From assembly GCF_910592395.1 (NCBI RefSeq), contig NC_088309.1, forward strand, positions 1,490,501 through 1,554,500: a DNA stretch of 64,000 nucleotides, given 5' to 3'. The position numbers were made by a program, and so were the translations under genes. Source of the DNA: Lineus longissimus. Its lineage: Eukaryota; Nemertea; Pilidiophora; Heteronemertea; Lineidae. Below the pieces are notes generated by a model that was given only the letters and a program-made list of their open reading frames with translations, had not been told where the DNA came from and made no database searches. Positions 13,721-27,967 of this stretch are shown piece by piece (the stretch's first letter is position 1; every line of letters begins with the position of its first letter).

Positions 13721-16700
13721 GCTATTGTAAGGTATACATGTGGTTTCTACACGTTCCTAGCTCCGAAGTTACCAATTAAAACGACACGGTGAACGCCTTG
13801 AGATGCATCGCTGCAATTGGTTGGTGTCTGACTCCCTCTAATTAGTAAGCGGTGTCTTCGATCTGAATAAGCCCTACCCGGGGCGATTACAACATGATAG
13901 TCTAGTGTGTTATCACCGACATGGCCAAGGCACATGCTATGTTGGCTAATGAGTTGGTCTAGGGAAGCAAGGACAGAAGGAGGTACCATGTGGTCCACCG
14001 GCCATACTTTGTGTCAAATAAGATAGGTGCTACTCCAACAGCATGAGGCGAAGCTAACAGGCAGCTCAAGAGAAGCACACTTCGCTGCTACCTTTACCCT
14101 CGGTAGTTTCTTTGAGAATGCTTTACAATGGACGATTTTCTTCTTCAATAAACAAATCGACGTTCAAGCTAAGTACGGGAGACATGTATGTTTATCTTTT
14201 GTGTAAAATGAATACTGGCAATCTTCAGAGAGATGTATTTCTGACACTGAACGGTCTCATCCTTTTTCAAACTTCCCAGCTACTAAATCAAGAACGCACC
14301 TTATAACTGAATCTAACATTGGAAACGCAGGTGATTAAGGAGAATGTCGAGAAATAAAAAATAGAAAGTAACAGCAACTACCATCAAAAGCTTTCTTAAT
14401 TAGACAGCAACCAAATCGATATAACACCATTGAGCCGTCACCACATGGAGTCAGGGGAGAGCCTGTGTTTAAGAAGTCCTGCCTCGGCTCACCAACATCA
14501 AACACAATGCCAGAAATCAAAGCAACCTTCCTCGATACGCTCCCCGAATATAAGAGTGTTTGTCAGAACTTCTGCGATGTATAGGAAATCAATAAAGCGA
14601 GCTTGTTTGACTCTGATATTGGGGAAAAGACTGATCGGAAAAACTTCTATAACACCCTCTAGAGAGATTTGCCTTTCGTGCATTATGGTATCGCCAAACA
14701 TGTCATGACTGGCTGTATGGTACTGAGATGGCAAAATTATATTTGTGCAAATGTCATGATCTTGCACAAGGTCGTGTTCAAGTAAGCGACTTATTGATGA
14801 CACTTGGGAACCTTACGAGATTCCTTGAATCAAATTAGCCCGACTTGATAGACTCAAGTAAAAAAATCCTCAGCGGTAGATGTTTTTGCAGCTGATATTG
14901 GAGCATCTGTATACTGTATTTTCAACACGCACACGTCGTTCATGATTCGTAATGCTGTTGTGATAAAGAGATGTTATTGAAAGCAAAAGAGTAATTCTGA
15001 TCCTTTCGTAATGAGGATCTCGATAAAGGTGACTTTTGACATTGATAAAAAGAAACATCTGGGTGGTCAATTTCGCAATAATGCCTATACTCATAAAGGG
15101 CTGTCTATATGCACATTCCCCTTGAACGTATGTCTACATCGTGTAAGGTAAGACAGCTGAAACGATACCAAATCTGTTGGGAAACGTGTCTTATCACGCT
15201 CTTACATGACTGACCACACGTTCCCACTGGACACACCATATTGGTAGTATCTTAACCCAGTTGTTATGGGCTCATCACTTATGCATGGCCATTGTGACAC
15301 AGACAAGTGCCCAATCAAGAGCAACCGCAACTATCAGACTCAGCGGAAGCCAATTCTGTGCGTCCTTTATCGAATTGTTCGTAAGAGGATAGAAATATCC
15401 CAGCGTATCGGTCAAGTCGCTTCTATTGCTGATCGTTCTTTCCTGCGGTCACTGCATCAATTACTAGCCGAATGATATGAAAGATGAAGGCATATTTCCC
15501 TGGAGTGCAAAATGGAAGATACATTACATGTTTCATGATCAGTTTGGTCCTCGTAATATTCTATGGGTAATAGGTCCTCCCAAGAAATTATCACCTTTAC
15601 GTGATGTTGCTTTGAAGCGTAGCAGTCGATTCGGATAAAAAAACCAAATTTTGTTGGGTGCGAGAAGGCACTATCAACCAACAGCAGCACAACATTGTAT
15701 CTTCATTGGACGTGGAGACGTGGTTCCTGCAAAATTCAGGCCTGCAACCGACGGGAATCATGATTCGACGACGTTTTTTCACTACATTCTTAGCCGTGAC
15801 TATCGTGCATGAGGCTGGCGACCATGGTTTGGGCCTGGACACTAGGTGAACGAGGAAAGAGGACAAAAGGAAGAACCGTGCACACTTGATCTTCTCCAGC
15901 CCTTGAAATTACAACGAGCGGCCCGCTGCCTGGCTGTAACGTTACACCCAACTCATTAGATACAGGATCGATTCCCGATCAGCTATCAAATTCCAATCAG
16001 ATGCCATTCATGCCAAGCGATGATGACAACCGCTTCATCTACTAAATACACTAGTACTTGACCGAGGATAAGAGTGTCCATGCCTGTCAAGGAGCGCGTA
16101 TGCTAGGACACGGAAATGATAAAGACTTATCAATCATTTCTTCAGGCATTTGTGAGATTCTGCTTTGAATACTGTAAACATTAAAAAAAGATCTCGACGT
16201 ATCCTTTTATTTCCACTTCAAATGTACCAACAGCATTTTCTAGGATTGTCGATAACTCAAACTGATCGGAGAGGGCTGGGAGAACTATTATAAACAAATT
16301 GTGGTAATAGTGATACGGTTGCTTACTCAAGTCAAAGATTGAAAAGAGGCCACAGCAAGGTTAAACAGATAGGTACTCGGGGCTTATTGAAACAGCAAAA
16401 CAATCTGACAAAAGGAGGGAAGTATTCAATCCAGGACAGGAAATTAATGAGTTTCCCTTGCTTTATCGCGACAGTATACTAACGGTATGATGAATACCAC
16501 TACAAGACCCCCCTCAGGTGAAGAGGCAGAGACCTAATTGGTGGTGGCTAAAGAAAGACTTGGAACCCATCAAAGCTATGCAGTGGCTGTCCACTGTCAT
16601 TTGAAGCCTTTGTGTAAGTAATGAGGAAAGGACCTTTGGATAAAAAACCTCTGCTTTTCTAGCAAGGTAAAAACGATGACAACTATGGAGTGCTTGTTTG

Positions 16701-19700
16701 TGAGTGGATCAAACGTGGAGTCGGACTTTGGCAAAGGTTTGATAGAAATAGCAATACGGTGTTCCAAATGGCTTTACTTGATGCCTTCTTCACGTCTAGA
16801 GAAACGTTACTTGAAGTCTGGAATGCGCTTTAAGGTTAGATTGCTCTAAAGGACGTTTTACGCAGTCATTGCAGCAGAACTATTTGCAGCCACAAACGTT
16901 ATTTAGTCATTTAAAATGACCGCTAGCGTGGTTGGTCGGAAGTGGCATATTCTCAAATGATGCCAACCGCACCAGTGGTCAACTTCAGCCGAATGTAGAC
17001 AAACAGATAGCGTAATTAATGAAAAATCTCCCTGCAACCCGAAATAACAAAATACCTGAGCTATTCAACCACATTATCACAACGCTTTCCCGTTGACAAG
17101 ACAGTTTCAATAATAAATGATCAACACGCTGGGATAAGTGGCCAAGTGACAAGAAATTAATTAATGTCGTAAAGCATGATAATATGCGATAGTTTTTGTT
17201 GAGGTGTTGGTGATGTTTGTTTTGCAACTGGATTTCCAGTGCTGTTCATCCTTTGTGGAGCAGGTTGTGGACTGGTGGCTCGGACTCTCGGCGATCAGCC
17301 AAAAGGTCCCTGACTCGAGGTTTTTAGCATATTTCACTTCGGTGACCAAACCATCTTTACAGCGACGTCCTACGACCGACAGTATTCCTCTTCTGCTCTT
17401 AATGAGGAACATTATGAACGTCTTCCGTGTTCTTGCGGGCTTCGCACTGTCATTCCTTTCACGACACTGCTGGTGATAATCATACACAGCGGTAGCTATC
17501 ATCTGATTCAGCCTACGCAAAAAATGAACGCGGTCGAAATCTGCACATCTCCACGTGGCGTTGGTCAGATACCATTCTTTTCTATCTCCTACTTTTTGCT
17601 CTCTATCAATATGATCAGACTTTTTCCGATGCATCCCTGCGGCAAGAAATCTCACTCTAGGATGGCCGTGTTTGTACAGGACCTTATCACGACCTTACCA
17701 CGACACGCGAATGATTTTAACTGATATAATATACAAAGGCTTAGCTTGGATTTCTTTTCTTTTTCGTAGGGTGTTTTGCATTGCTTGCTATGTGACATGG
17801 CATTGACGTAAAATGTACTAAGTATTTGGTAAGTGAAAAAGTAATGGGCAGAGTTCAGAGGCGAACAACACTCTTCAGAAAGGACCAGGATTTTCTCAAC
17901 TTGAAAACTGACCGTCAGAAGCCCTCGGTTTTTCGAAACGTCCCCTACCACCCTATTAGTATCTTCGCTGGAATTCCAGACTGCACCTATCGCCAACATC
18001 AAAGAAGCGCGCCTTATCACTTTTGGTGACATCCCATTGCATAAAATGCACGTTTTGTTGCTCATGACGATTGCCCAACTTTACACTGCCTTGGCAAAAA
18101 ATGCCTGCCAATAAAGACTGAAGTAGGCATTCGTTGCGCAGAATTAAGATCCTTCAGATCTACAAAGTGGATTTCAGTATCGTGACCTTTCAACGATGAG
18201 CGCATTACCCAAGTTCTTGAAGTCAGGGCCGCTGTAGTCGTTGTCACGGGCGGTAGTTCTAAAGCTTATTTGTAATATCGAAAACAACTTGACAGCTGGT
18301 TTTTTTGTGCTCATGCGGAAAATAAGCTGATACGCCGAGCTAAAAAAAACAGGGACGAGGAAAATGCCGGACTGAGATGAACTTGCCGGGTTTGTGTGCT
18401 AGGATTGGACATCATTAAGTAGTAATCAAATACACGTATGAATTACCGACATTGAATTATGGCGTACAGACGGAACTACCTTCCATCAGATATCATTTTT
18501 TTCTTATACAACAAACTGTCATCATTAGTACCGCAATGAAAAACGACGTAGAGGATACATGAGTGTGCAGTTCAATTTGTAAAGACGCCCTCCAGTCCAG
18601 ACCATAGCTATTCATAATCGCATTGTTGAGATGAAATATAACATATTTGAACAATCTCCGCAAACAATAAAATCGATGAGTATCTCATAACTTTCGCAAA
18701 TATTTGTACACAGAGATTGGCCGAAGTTGGTGATTCCTGATCAGATGTGATATATTGTGGATATCTATTGATTATAAGCTTGGAGACGGTCGTCTGGGTT
18801 TGAGTCACTGGCTTACCCTTCAAAACTCCGAGGAATTACACGGCCACACAAAGAATAGTCAGCTTCTCATTCGAACGTCCTGTCACAAACTTGACAGATC
18901 AAAGTAAACAAACGTCTAGATTCATATACTCACTCAATTTTTTTTATCGAACAGGGAAATATCATTTTCCATCATATGATATTAGTTTTATTTCGCTTCG
19001 TGTCTGTATATTGGGTCACTGTTGGTAAGCTCAATTCCGAGATTTCTAGTCTGAATTTCTGGCGTTTCTCTGCATGAGGGCATTACTTTAAGGTACATGT
19101 AATTCATATCTATGCCGAACAAATTTCAACCAAGTCTTGTATTATCTTTCCAATTTACCGATTGAATATGTGTTGGCTAAAATAAAGGTTACAATGTACG
19201 ACAATATAGTTATACTTGTGCCGTTCTTACTTCTTCACTAGATCGGACGGCGACGAAAAACTAACGCAATTTTTGCATGCCCTTAGCTTAATGTTCTGAG
19301 ACTTGATATGCATTCATTGATTTTGCTACTTGATATAAGGATTTATCTTTCACCTCGAACCAATCAATATAGAGTCCCCCGACAGATAAGACCAAACAAT
19401 GTCAAGACCAAGACACCCCAATGTCTTAACATCAGTAAACATGAGGCAGTGGAATATTGGAGCTATGGTAACGACGAAATTGCGCATGATTACATCTCGG
19501 TTGTCTTCGCCAGGGATTGCGCGGCGAAAATTGCTCTGCTCTGGTTTCTTTGGGCTAATCCTTAATTCCAGGATGGTCAGTGTTGGTCAGAGACAAATTA
19601 GCTGTGAGGGCTTGCTCTCTGATGTTGTATATTAAGGCGTATGCCGTCAACATGGAATTGCCGGGCACCAGGCGAGAAAGCAGTTTGCACCTGATATTTA

Positions 19701-22700
19701 GCTAGCTGCCGGCGAACCAACCGGCCGCATCGAAAAGAACTATCAACGGGGCGGACGCCTTTTTATCACTAGGCCATTAGAATCATTTGTGAAAAGAACG
19801 AAGGACAGTCAATAAATCGAGACCGGTGTAACATCTGTGGTTGTTCCCCATATGTCAGTGTTTCCAAACAATAGGCAGCTAGAGAGACCACGACTTTTCA
19901 ATAGGGGGGATACACAGAAAAACTTGTCAATCTATTTTTGAGCGTTCCCAAACAATGAGGGGAAACACTCAAAAACAGAAACACTCAAAAACATTACACC
20001 TGATCTACGCAGGCACCATTGTTCGAATGCAGTGGAACATGAGCACATAAGCAGTATGTTTTCTATAAGCTGCGTGCCAGGGACTGGTTAGCGAAGATAG
20101 AGACAGTCGCACGCGAGCTTCTTCCAGTGTCTATTAACAATTCAAGGAAGAAAGCGAACACTTATTGGATACCCAGACTATCATTATTGCTAACGATTCG
20201 GGGTGTAGAATTTCTCCAACTCGATTCCCGAAAGCGAGCTATCCAAGTGTTAGCATCAGTTGGCTGCGCCTGCACGCGAACTCCACATAATCGACCCGGA
20301 TAAAGAGGTGATCATATAGCCAAGGCAACTCGGCTTCTGGCCGGGTTTACCAAATTTTAAAAAAAGTTAAAAACACATTATTTTATGGATTTAGTTGAAA
20401 TCAAACACTTGTTCTGGACCCCGAACAGAAATGTGTGTGGGTTACCATACTACATGGTATTCTTGGTATTGGTAATGGCAACAAGTTGAAGGTCATCTCA
20501 CTTTTGAAATTTAAAAGTGGGATACGATTCAAAAGAAATGGACAATTACACATTTTTTTTAACCAATACATTCCTCATCAAACATGGGGACCTTTGAAAA
20601 GATTGCGCATGCGTGAAAGATGCGTTTCTAAGCCAACTAGATTAATGAAGAAGAAATTAATTCATTCTTGTTGACGGCGCCCACTTGAGCGCTTAAGCCG
20701 GGGATAGAATTAGAAACCACTGACTATGCCTTGAATAATTGAACCGATCGTATTGTTCTGAACCATCACTGAATAAAATGGTGGATACTATTGTATTACA
20801 CTAGAAGATGAACGGAAACAGCTGCGCATGAATGATGCAAGGAAGAATTGGGAAAATATAGATCAGTGTTCGTCTCTGGAATAAGCCGCCAATGAGAAAC
20901 TTGACTCAGTTTTTGTTATAAACAGAGGCAAGGTAACAATATTGGCTCAACCATTTCTGATTCCTCCATCAAAGCCTCTGTTTCGGACACGATTATTTTG
21001 TGGGTGGTCATGCATTGCCTGTAAAAACCGGTAATGCATCGATGGACGTTCTTGCATGACCGTATCGGAGGTTTTAGGAACATGAGCACGAGCATGAACA
21101 GTCGTTAAACATTTCCATTACCGTTCGTGCTTGCATTGGAAATAGCTTAGAGAATGACAGGGTAAGAATCTGCAATAAAATTCCGACAACTGCCTCACAC
21201 ACCTCTGGTACAAAGTATCAGAAGAACCAGTGCTGGCTGAAGAAAGTCGCAATTACACTGGAAATTCAATGCATACAACTGGCTTTACAGCAGTAAATTT
21301 TAAAAGCCGACATCAAAGATGTGACGCCTTACCAACACCGATATCTCAGCTCAAGCATCATGCTTTGGCGCGCCAATCAGCGCCAAAGTCATCCTTGGGC
21401 AAACACACGGGGGTTGGCGACTTGACGTTAGCTGTTTGCACAGATTCATTGTCATTCCGCTGAGGTCTTCAGTTGGTCATTTCGTGTGGTTGCCGCGTAA
21501 GTTACACACCACTGTATTGATATAGAACTGCCACGTATTTTTCATTCTGAGAAGTCATCAAGAGTGCTTTCGAACAGCGTGTTTAGGATTATCGAGAATA
21601 TACGATTAACCAAATTAGCCCCTGCAGGTTTCTGGTGCAAATCTGTTGATCCAAGTTTTCATAAAATGGCATTTAACTATGCGTGTACGTCAGATTGACC
21701 GTTTGGTCAATGCATGTCACCATTGTGTTTGCAAATACAAGCCTTTTGTCACCTGCGTTAAAATGGATAGTAAGACGTGTTCAGGATACGATTCTGTTGA
21801 AGGCGATGTTTGCTTGAATCGCACAGCAGATGCAGAATCGCGAAGCAGATGCAAAGAATATGCCTCTTCTGCTTAGGTTTGACTGCATTGGAGACGTAAC
21901 AAATCCGTAATGCGTTCGCTTGCAAGTGCATTCAGTGTAGTTAATCTGTAGATCTGATTTCGGAAGTTCAAAAGCACTCAGACTATTCGGACATTGAACA
22001 ACATTTCAAATAGCAAATTAAAAACGTATTGAACCGTTGCAAAATTACATTGGTTAATAAACCAAGCAAGGAAACGGAAAACCATTGTAACAATTACCTA
22101 TAGTTGCACAATGGTGAAATGGACGCAAACAGCCAACTTTATCATTAACACAAAAGAAACACCGGGCAATAAATTCGAGAGGTGTTTGTTCCCTATGTAC
22201 CAGCTTGGCATGATATGACACAATGGACAACATCTGTCTTGCCGACAAGTGATCGTGTATTATCAACTTAGCTCTGAATATATTGCTACATGTATGATAT
22301 ATTCACTTAGTGACAGGTGGAAGGGTAATTAATACAACATTATGATGTGCAGCCCGCACGTGCCTTGATGATAAAAAGGCCAAGGATTGTTAACTGTGTT
22401 CGAAATTCAGCCATTTTCTTGTTTAAAAGTGGTATACTTAGTTGACTTACAATCTGTCAGGTTTTCATATGGAAGTTCCGCAAAAATGGCTGAAAGGTAA
22501 TTCTAGTATAACCTGTGTGAGCTGAGGTTAAACGTATTTCCCACTGTAACAATTTAGCATCATGGCAAGTTGGGAATTATTACACCGGTATATCATACAC
22601 TGATAGCCATCCCAGAACGCTCTAAGGCCCGGCCAGCCAACTTTCTTCCACATTTACCATCCTAAATATGACTGAGCTAACATTGAGCAAACACAACCTT

Positions 22701-25700
22701 CACTCAGTGAAGGTAACATGCAGCCAGATGAAATGGAAAAATGTAATTCCGTTTTGCAGAACAAGATTATAGGAATAAATATTTAACGTAAAAGATGTTT
22801 CGAAAGAACGTCCACCATTACGCAGCAATGGAGACAAAATGCTACAAGCCCGCGACTACAAAGGAAGATACATGCTCCTTTGATGAAAGTGCTTACGGAT
22901 GATCCGCACTTCTTGTCAGTGGAACATCTTACATCTCCGGGCTGTTATTACATTCACCCTCTGATTGTACGTAATGAGGACCATGGCTCTTTTTGGGTCT
23001 TTGACGCACCGAGTCCTTTCAACGAGCTGGCGGTGGTTAGAGGAACATCTAAGGATGAGCTTAACCCAATGGGCTGCAAGCACTGACGGCGGACCCTTTA
23101 TCACATGGAGAGCTTCAAGCGCTGTAATCATCATCGGTTTCTCCTAATGACCGTTCGCTCATCAGCGTCTTCGCTGGATCAAAGTGGCTTTCTCACAAAT
23201 ATTCGACTCAATGTTTCCCCATCTATCAGCAACCTTGTTCAAGGTGAGATAACTATCGTCATGTATGCACTGATCGATGCCAGTATCACCAAACGGGAAT
23301 TGTTGTAGTCCTGTGAGACATTAAATATGCCATCGTATGTATTGAAATACATGCCACATAGTTTACGTCATACATGTAGATGATCAGTGTCTGAACATGG
23401 ATGAGATAAGTTTTGGAACATTTTTCTACTGAGGACTGGTAACTAAGTGATATCAGGTACTAGATGGTTACTTCGAGATGTGCGTTAAATAATCACCTTT
23501 TGGACAGAACAAAAGCTGTCACAGATCAAACTCCTCATCACATAGACTTCGCGATCTCAATTGCATCAACGTGAGGCCGCCTCAATGTCACGAAGGGTAG
23601 GGCAGTATCACCATGTGAGCCTTTGGTAAACTCCATTTAACACCAATGTATTTCAGCGGACGAAAAGAAGATCCACCAATCTTTCATGTCGCCCTCAATT
23701 CAATTGAGAGCATCATACGCGCTTAAGATATTGAGAAGCTAAATTGGAAATCACGAGGAAAACCTCTTAAGGATATTAGCTCGGTGCTTTGTCTCTCAAG
23801 CAGGGGAGGGTCAGAGGCAGAGTTAATCAACTGACTCGTTTGTGATTCTTAGAGGAGTTAAGTGGGAAATTGCTCGGAAGAATTTCAAAACTTCAATCAC
23901 ATTCTGGCCAGCTCGTTCTGTTCAGGACCCAGCTGGGATAAGACTTATTTTAAACTTATCAATTTGAAGTAGAAAGTTTGCCGGCGTAATAATCAGTATG
24001 CAAGTCAATGTACAGCAGACCAACATGTACACGTCAATACAAGTGTTGTAGCTAAAGAACCAATGCATATGAAAGACCGTATATAACACTACACTTTATA
24101 TCACTTGACCTCCATGTATTGACATTCACAATAAATGTGAAAAGGCACTTTCTATAGACAAATTCGATTTAACGGATAATTTTTGAAAATTCTGTTTTTA
24201 TTGGGAAAGCCATTTTTAACCAATTTATCAACACCTTGCGAATTTTTTATAGAATGTGAATTAACCCAATTCGGTTTTTCTACCGACTCTCATGACTGTG
24301 TACTGTTGCATGGGTAAGGCCAAGGGGAAACAACGTTATTCACGTGTGTTGCATGCCTGAACAGCTGAGGGAATAAAAGTATTAGACAAGGGTGTTAAAT
24401 GGGCTTTATCCGATCAAAAAGCATTGGATAATTACATAATTCTCGGAGATTAGTCAGGGTTATGCGCAGGTAAACATTGATAAAAAGCTATTCCTTTAGG
24501 CCCTATATGCTATAAAGCGAATGGCAATGGGCCTACACACACTGTGCATTTTCACGAATCTGAATGCTGACCAAATTTGTAAAGATCAACAAAAAATGAT
24601 TGATGGAAAAACATGCAGCATATGCAGACTATTTTGTAATGAATACTAAGACAACAACACAGATCTGACATGCGGTCTATAGACAGCAACTGAAATCACT
24701 TATTGGCTTGTCTTTGACCACCATATTCTTGCATCGAAAGAAGTAAACTACGTATTTCCTACATATTTTTACATTTGGAGACAGGGCTTTGCACTGAAAT
24801 CTCGTGTACATCATGGCTAGCACACTCCGTCGCACGACTGTGGATGCCGATGTATAGAACTAGGCTTCTATCAGACTTTGATCGTCCGAGTATGGATTCG
24901 GCTTATTGCTATGTAGGCCTATACATACTTGAAAAAGGATCAACACGCTAACTGAGTAACATAAACAGGACAAACATTACGATGACTAATTATACACAGG
25001 CTAAACATCAAATAGCTATCTCAAGGTAAAGTCGGGCTAATTCTTGAAAAGTGTACATTGGTTCATGTACTTAGTATGTACAACATCAGGAATCCTCTGC
25101 AAGTATTACGAGTTTGCATTTCCCATGATTTCCACCGTCTTCTAGAATTCACCCTTGATCACTCACAGCTAAGAAGAAGCACCTCGCAGACTCTCAAGGC
25201 TTTCATGATGCCAAGACTGGTCCGGTCGAGAGAAGTTTTGAGACTGACTGGTCCAGTAGAGGGAAGGCGTGAAACCAAGCTATAACATGTATAGGTATAA
25301 TGCAGTATGTCCTTTTACGTTTTTGTTATTGGTAAATATATTTTACCCAAAATCATAGGACTCAATGACAGGGCAAGCTTACACAGAGTAGAAACGAGCA
25401 CCAACTTGCAGAAAACGAAATAGATCTGATTGAGAAAAAATCTAGGTTTATTTGAAATGATCTCCCCGCCGATATTTTCAAAATGAGTAACTCTCGTAAT
25501 GAATCATGACTAATACTACCTGATATATATGGTAGTAAGAATAGTCATAGTAGCTTAGCTTTCGATGATTATATGGTCACCAGTGGATTTCTGGTGCACC
25601 GCCAACAATGTAGTACATTGCCCAGTGAAGCTGGTCCGTTAATTATTACTTCTGAGTGGTCACTTTAATGTCATTGCCTTGAAGCTAGCTGATAATTTGG

Positions 25701-27805
25701 CTAATTCCGAGAGTAACTCATCGCCTATTTCCCCGAGCGCCATGATTAAATGTCCTCCATTGCGCGGCAATAACGAGCCAAGTTAAATGCCTGGAGGATT
25801 AAGGGTAAGATCACTTTTCTGATGAAAATAGAGAAGTTGGTTAAGTGTAGACGAGTGGGCTGACGATGGAACAAGATCCAGCCGTAGAAAGGTATAAAGC
25901 ATTGGTTGGTTTTTTAGAAAGGTCCAAGTATGGTAGATTCTGTTATTTATGACTGACATAGACAAGTCGAAAAGAGTTAGTTGGTCTGACAGTCACCTGA
26001 AGCGAAAATCATATGCTGGTTATGTTGTTGCAAAGCCATAGAAGTTATTTTTATGAGAAAATGGGTGATTTTGCAAAGACGCTGCAAATTCTTACAGATA
26101 AAAATGTCAACTTACCATTTGTCACGAAGACCAGTAACGTTATCACACCAAAGCCTAGCCGTAATACTGATGCAGTTAACTCCATCGTTATCACCTAATC
26201 GCAAATATGCCGTTATGACGTGCCTTAGCGCTGCCTTCTGAAAATACAAGAGCATCATGTGAAAACAACGGCACAAAATAAAGGTATATTATAATTCATC
26301 TATTCATATCGTGCATTGGTTGTGCTAATCAACATGGCCCGGGCTGGACCAATCTCAAATTCTCGGAACATCGACGACACACGTGATTTTTTGCTTCGAG
26401 GCCATATTTTGACTGGTTATACGATTGGTAAACATTTCAAATATAGCCATACCTATGATGCATCGAAAGTTCGATGTACGTGTACCTCCTTGCTATGTTG
26501 CTACAGTTTCACCGTCATTATAGACGCTACAGGTGTTGTCCCTTACCCTACCAGCAAGCTAAGAAGATTTGACACCAGACCATGCTACATTCGATTGCCA
26601 AGCCCATCGTGATGATTTTAACCTGCACATCATGCAATAAAAGGAAACATCGAGGAATTTTGGAATTGCTTTTTCCTACAAGCAATATGATGATGAAATT
26701 CCATATAACAGGAGTCATTCTGTGAAATATTGAATTCATGTATGCGATCAATACATTCTTCACATACATTCTTCGTGAATGTCTTTCTAAGCACGGAATC
26801 TTATGAGAGGAATTCGGTGAATTAGGAGATCTACTCTCAGAAAATATATGGAGTTGACAGTGTCTGTGTACTAAACAGGATACAGGGCATGTAGTGCACG
26901 ATGCATCGAGTTAACTTTATGATTCAGTGGCTATAATTTATTTCACCTCGTATCTTCAGCATGTTCAGGATATTGGAAGGAAATGGCCCATCCTTGAGAT
27001 TGGCATGCGTCTGAATTTTTGTGTTTTAGAATCACACGACTTAGATGAAGTTATCTTTGGCTCGAAGTTAAAACACCTATCGTGCCAATCCAGGCACTTT
27101 CTTTTTCGAATGCGTTAGCTTCCCGGAGATATCAGTGACCTCGATCAAGCTAAAAGTTCGAAATCTATCTTTAAACCTCAAAAAGTTGTCTTCCGCTTTA
27201 TAGCATAAAGCCCAATCTGTGCTTGTGACATACAAACAGTGAATATGCCCCGCGGCAGCATATGATGACAGTGGCGATATTGCAGGTAGCTGAAAGAAAA
27301 ATCCCTCGTTTGCGGAACGCTTAAGGAACGAACGCGCCGATTGCCAAAGGACATCTAAAACAAAAACTCCTTTGATTAATGTTTAAATCCTACGAAGCTT
27401 GAGTATTGTATTCAATGAAAATCTCACCGCGTTTAATTTTAAAAGCATTCCCCAAGCAACGCTCTGATCATGTCTTCATTTAGTTACCGTTTCTTATTGA
27501 ATTATTCCCGGCGGGAGAACCTGTGTTTATGCTGTTATTGGCAAATGAGGTGAAATAAATAAGTTTCTAGCTGATTTATCGAGAGGCGGAGATGGGTTTC
27601 TTTCACAGAAACTGCGGCATATCTAAAGGAAGTGTCTCAATGGCATTATCTTGAATTGGAGATTTCGGATTGAACTGAAAACTCGAAAGTAGAAGCGTTA
27701 CCGTTTCGAGTATCACTACTTGGCAGTCAGTACCCCCTCTCCATATTTTGTATGTTTTTAATTTGGGGTCATTTTGGACTCATTATTTGGATAGCAAAAA
27801 CTCGG
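13721..27805. other. Gene-free stretch
   Basis: It holds the 16-bp duplication at 19962 and a possible B-box (GGATCGATTCCCG, near 15963) of another decayed SINE. The longest open frame is 17161-17655 on the minus strand (164 codons). It is basic, matches no family I recognise, and is opposed by open frames on +. No gene is supported. Confidence 0.5.
19962..19993 (+). repeat. 16-bp direct tandem duplication
   Basis: GAAACACTCAAAAACA occurs twice back to back, with both copies identical. Confidence 0.85.
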
Positions 27806-27967
27806 CCAGAGCCCGGTTGTTCAAAACAAGTTTTGTCACTAACGCTGGCGTTGAGTCTAATGGCTTAACTGAAGTAGATAACGCTGGCGTTGAGTCTAAT
27901 GGCTTAACTGAAGGAGATAACGCTGTGTTAAGTTAACGCCACCATTAGTTGAACAACTGGGCCCTGG
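27806..27967. mobile_element. MITE-like foldback element, copy 1
   Basis: A 162-bp element with imperfect terminal inverted repeats: left CCAGAGCCCGGTTGTTCAAA, right (reverse complement) CCAGGGCCCAGTTGTTCAAC. It carries a 39-bp internal tandem duplication (units at 27841 and 27880) and a GTTAAGTTAACGCC core. It has no coding capacity, so a non-autonomous DNA transposon is the best fit. A target-site duplication is not clear. Copy 2 shares about 40 bp of near-identical internal sequence and the termini. Confidence 0.75.

Noticed and set aside
15915-16000. Second SINE head suggested by GGATCGATTCCCG
   Set aside because: No convincing A box at the right spacing and no SINE tail.
17161-17655. 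164-codon minus-strand open frame, the longest after the receptor
   Set aside because: No recognisable motif, opposed by open frames on +, no convincing start context or splice pairing; about one such frame is expected by chance in 64 kb.
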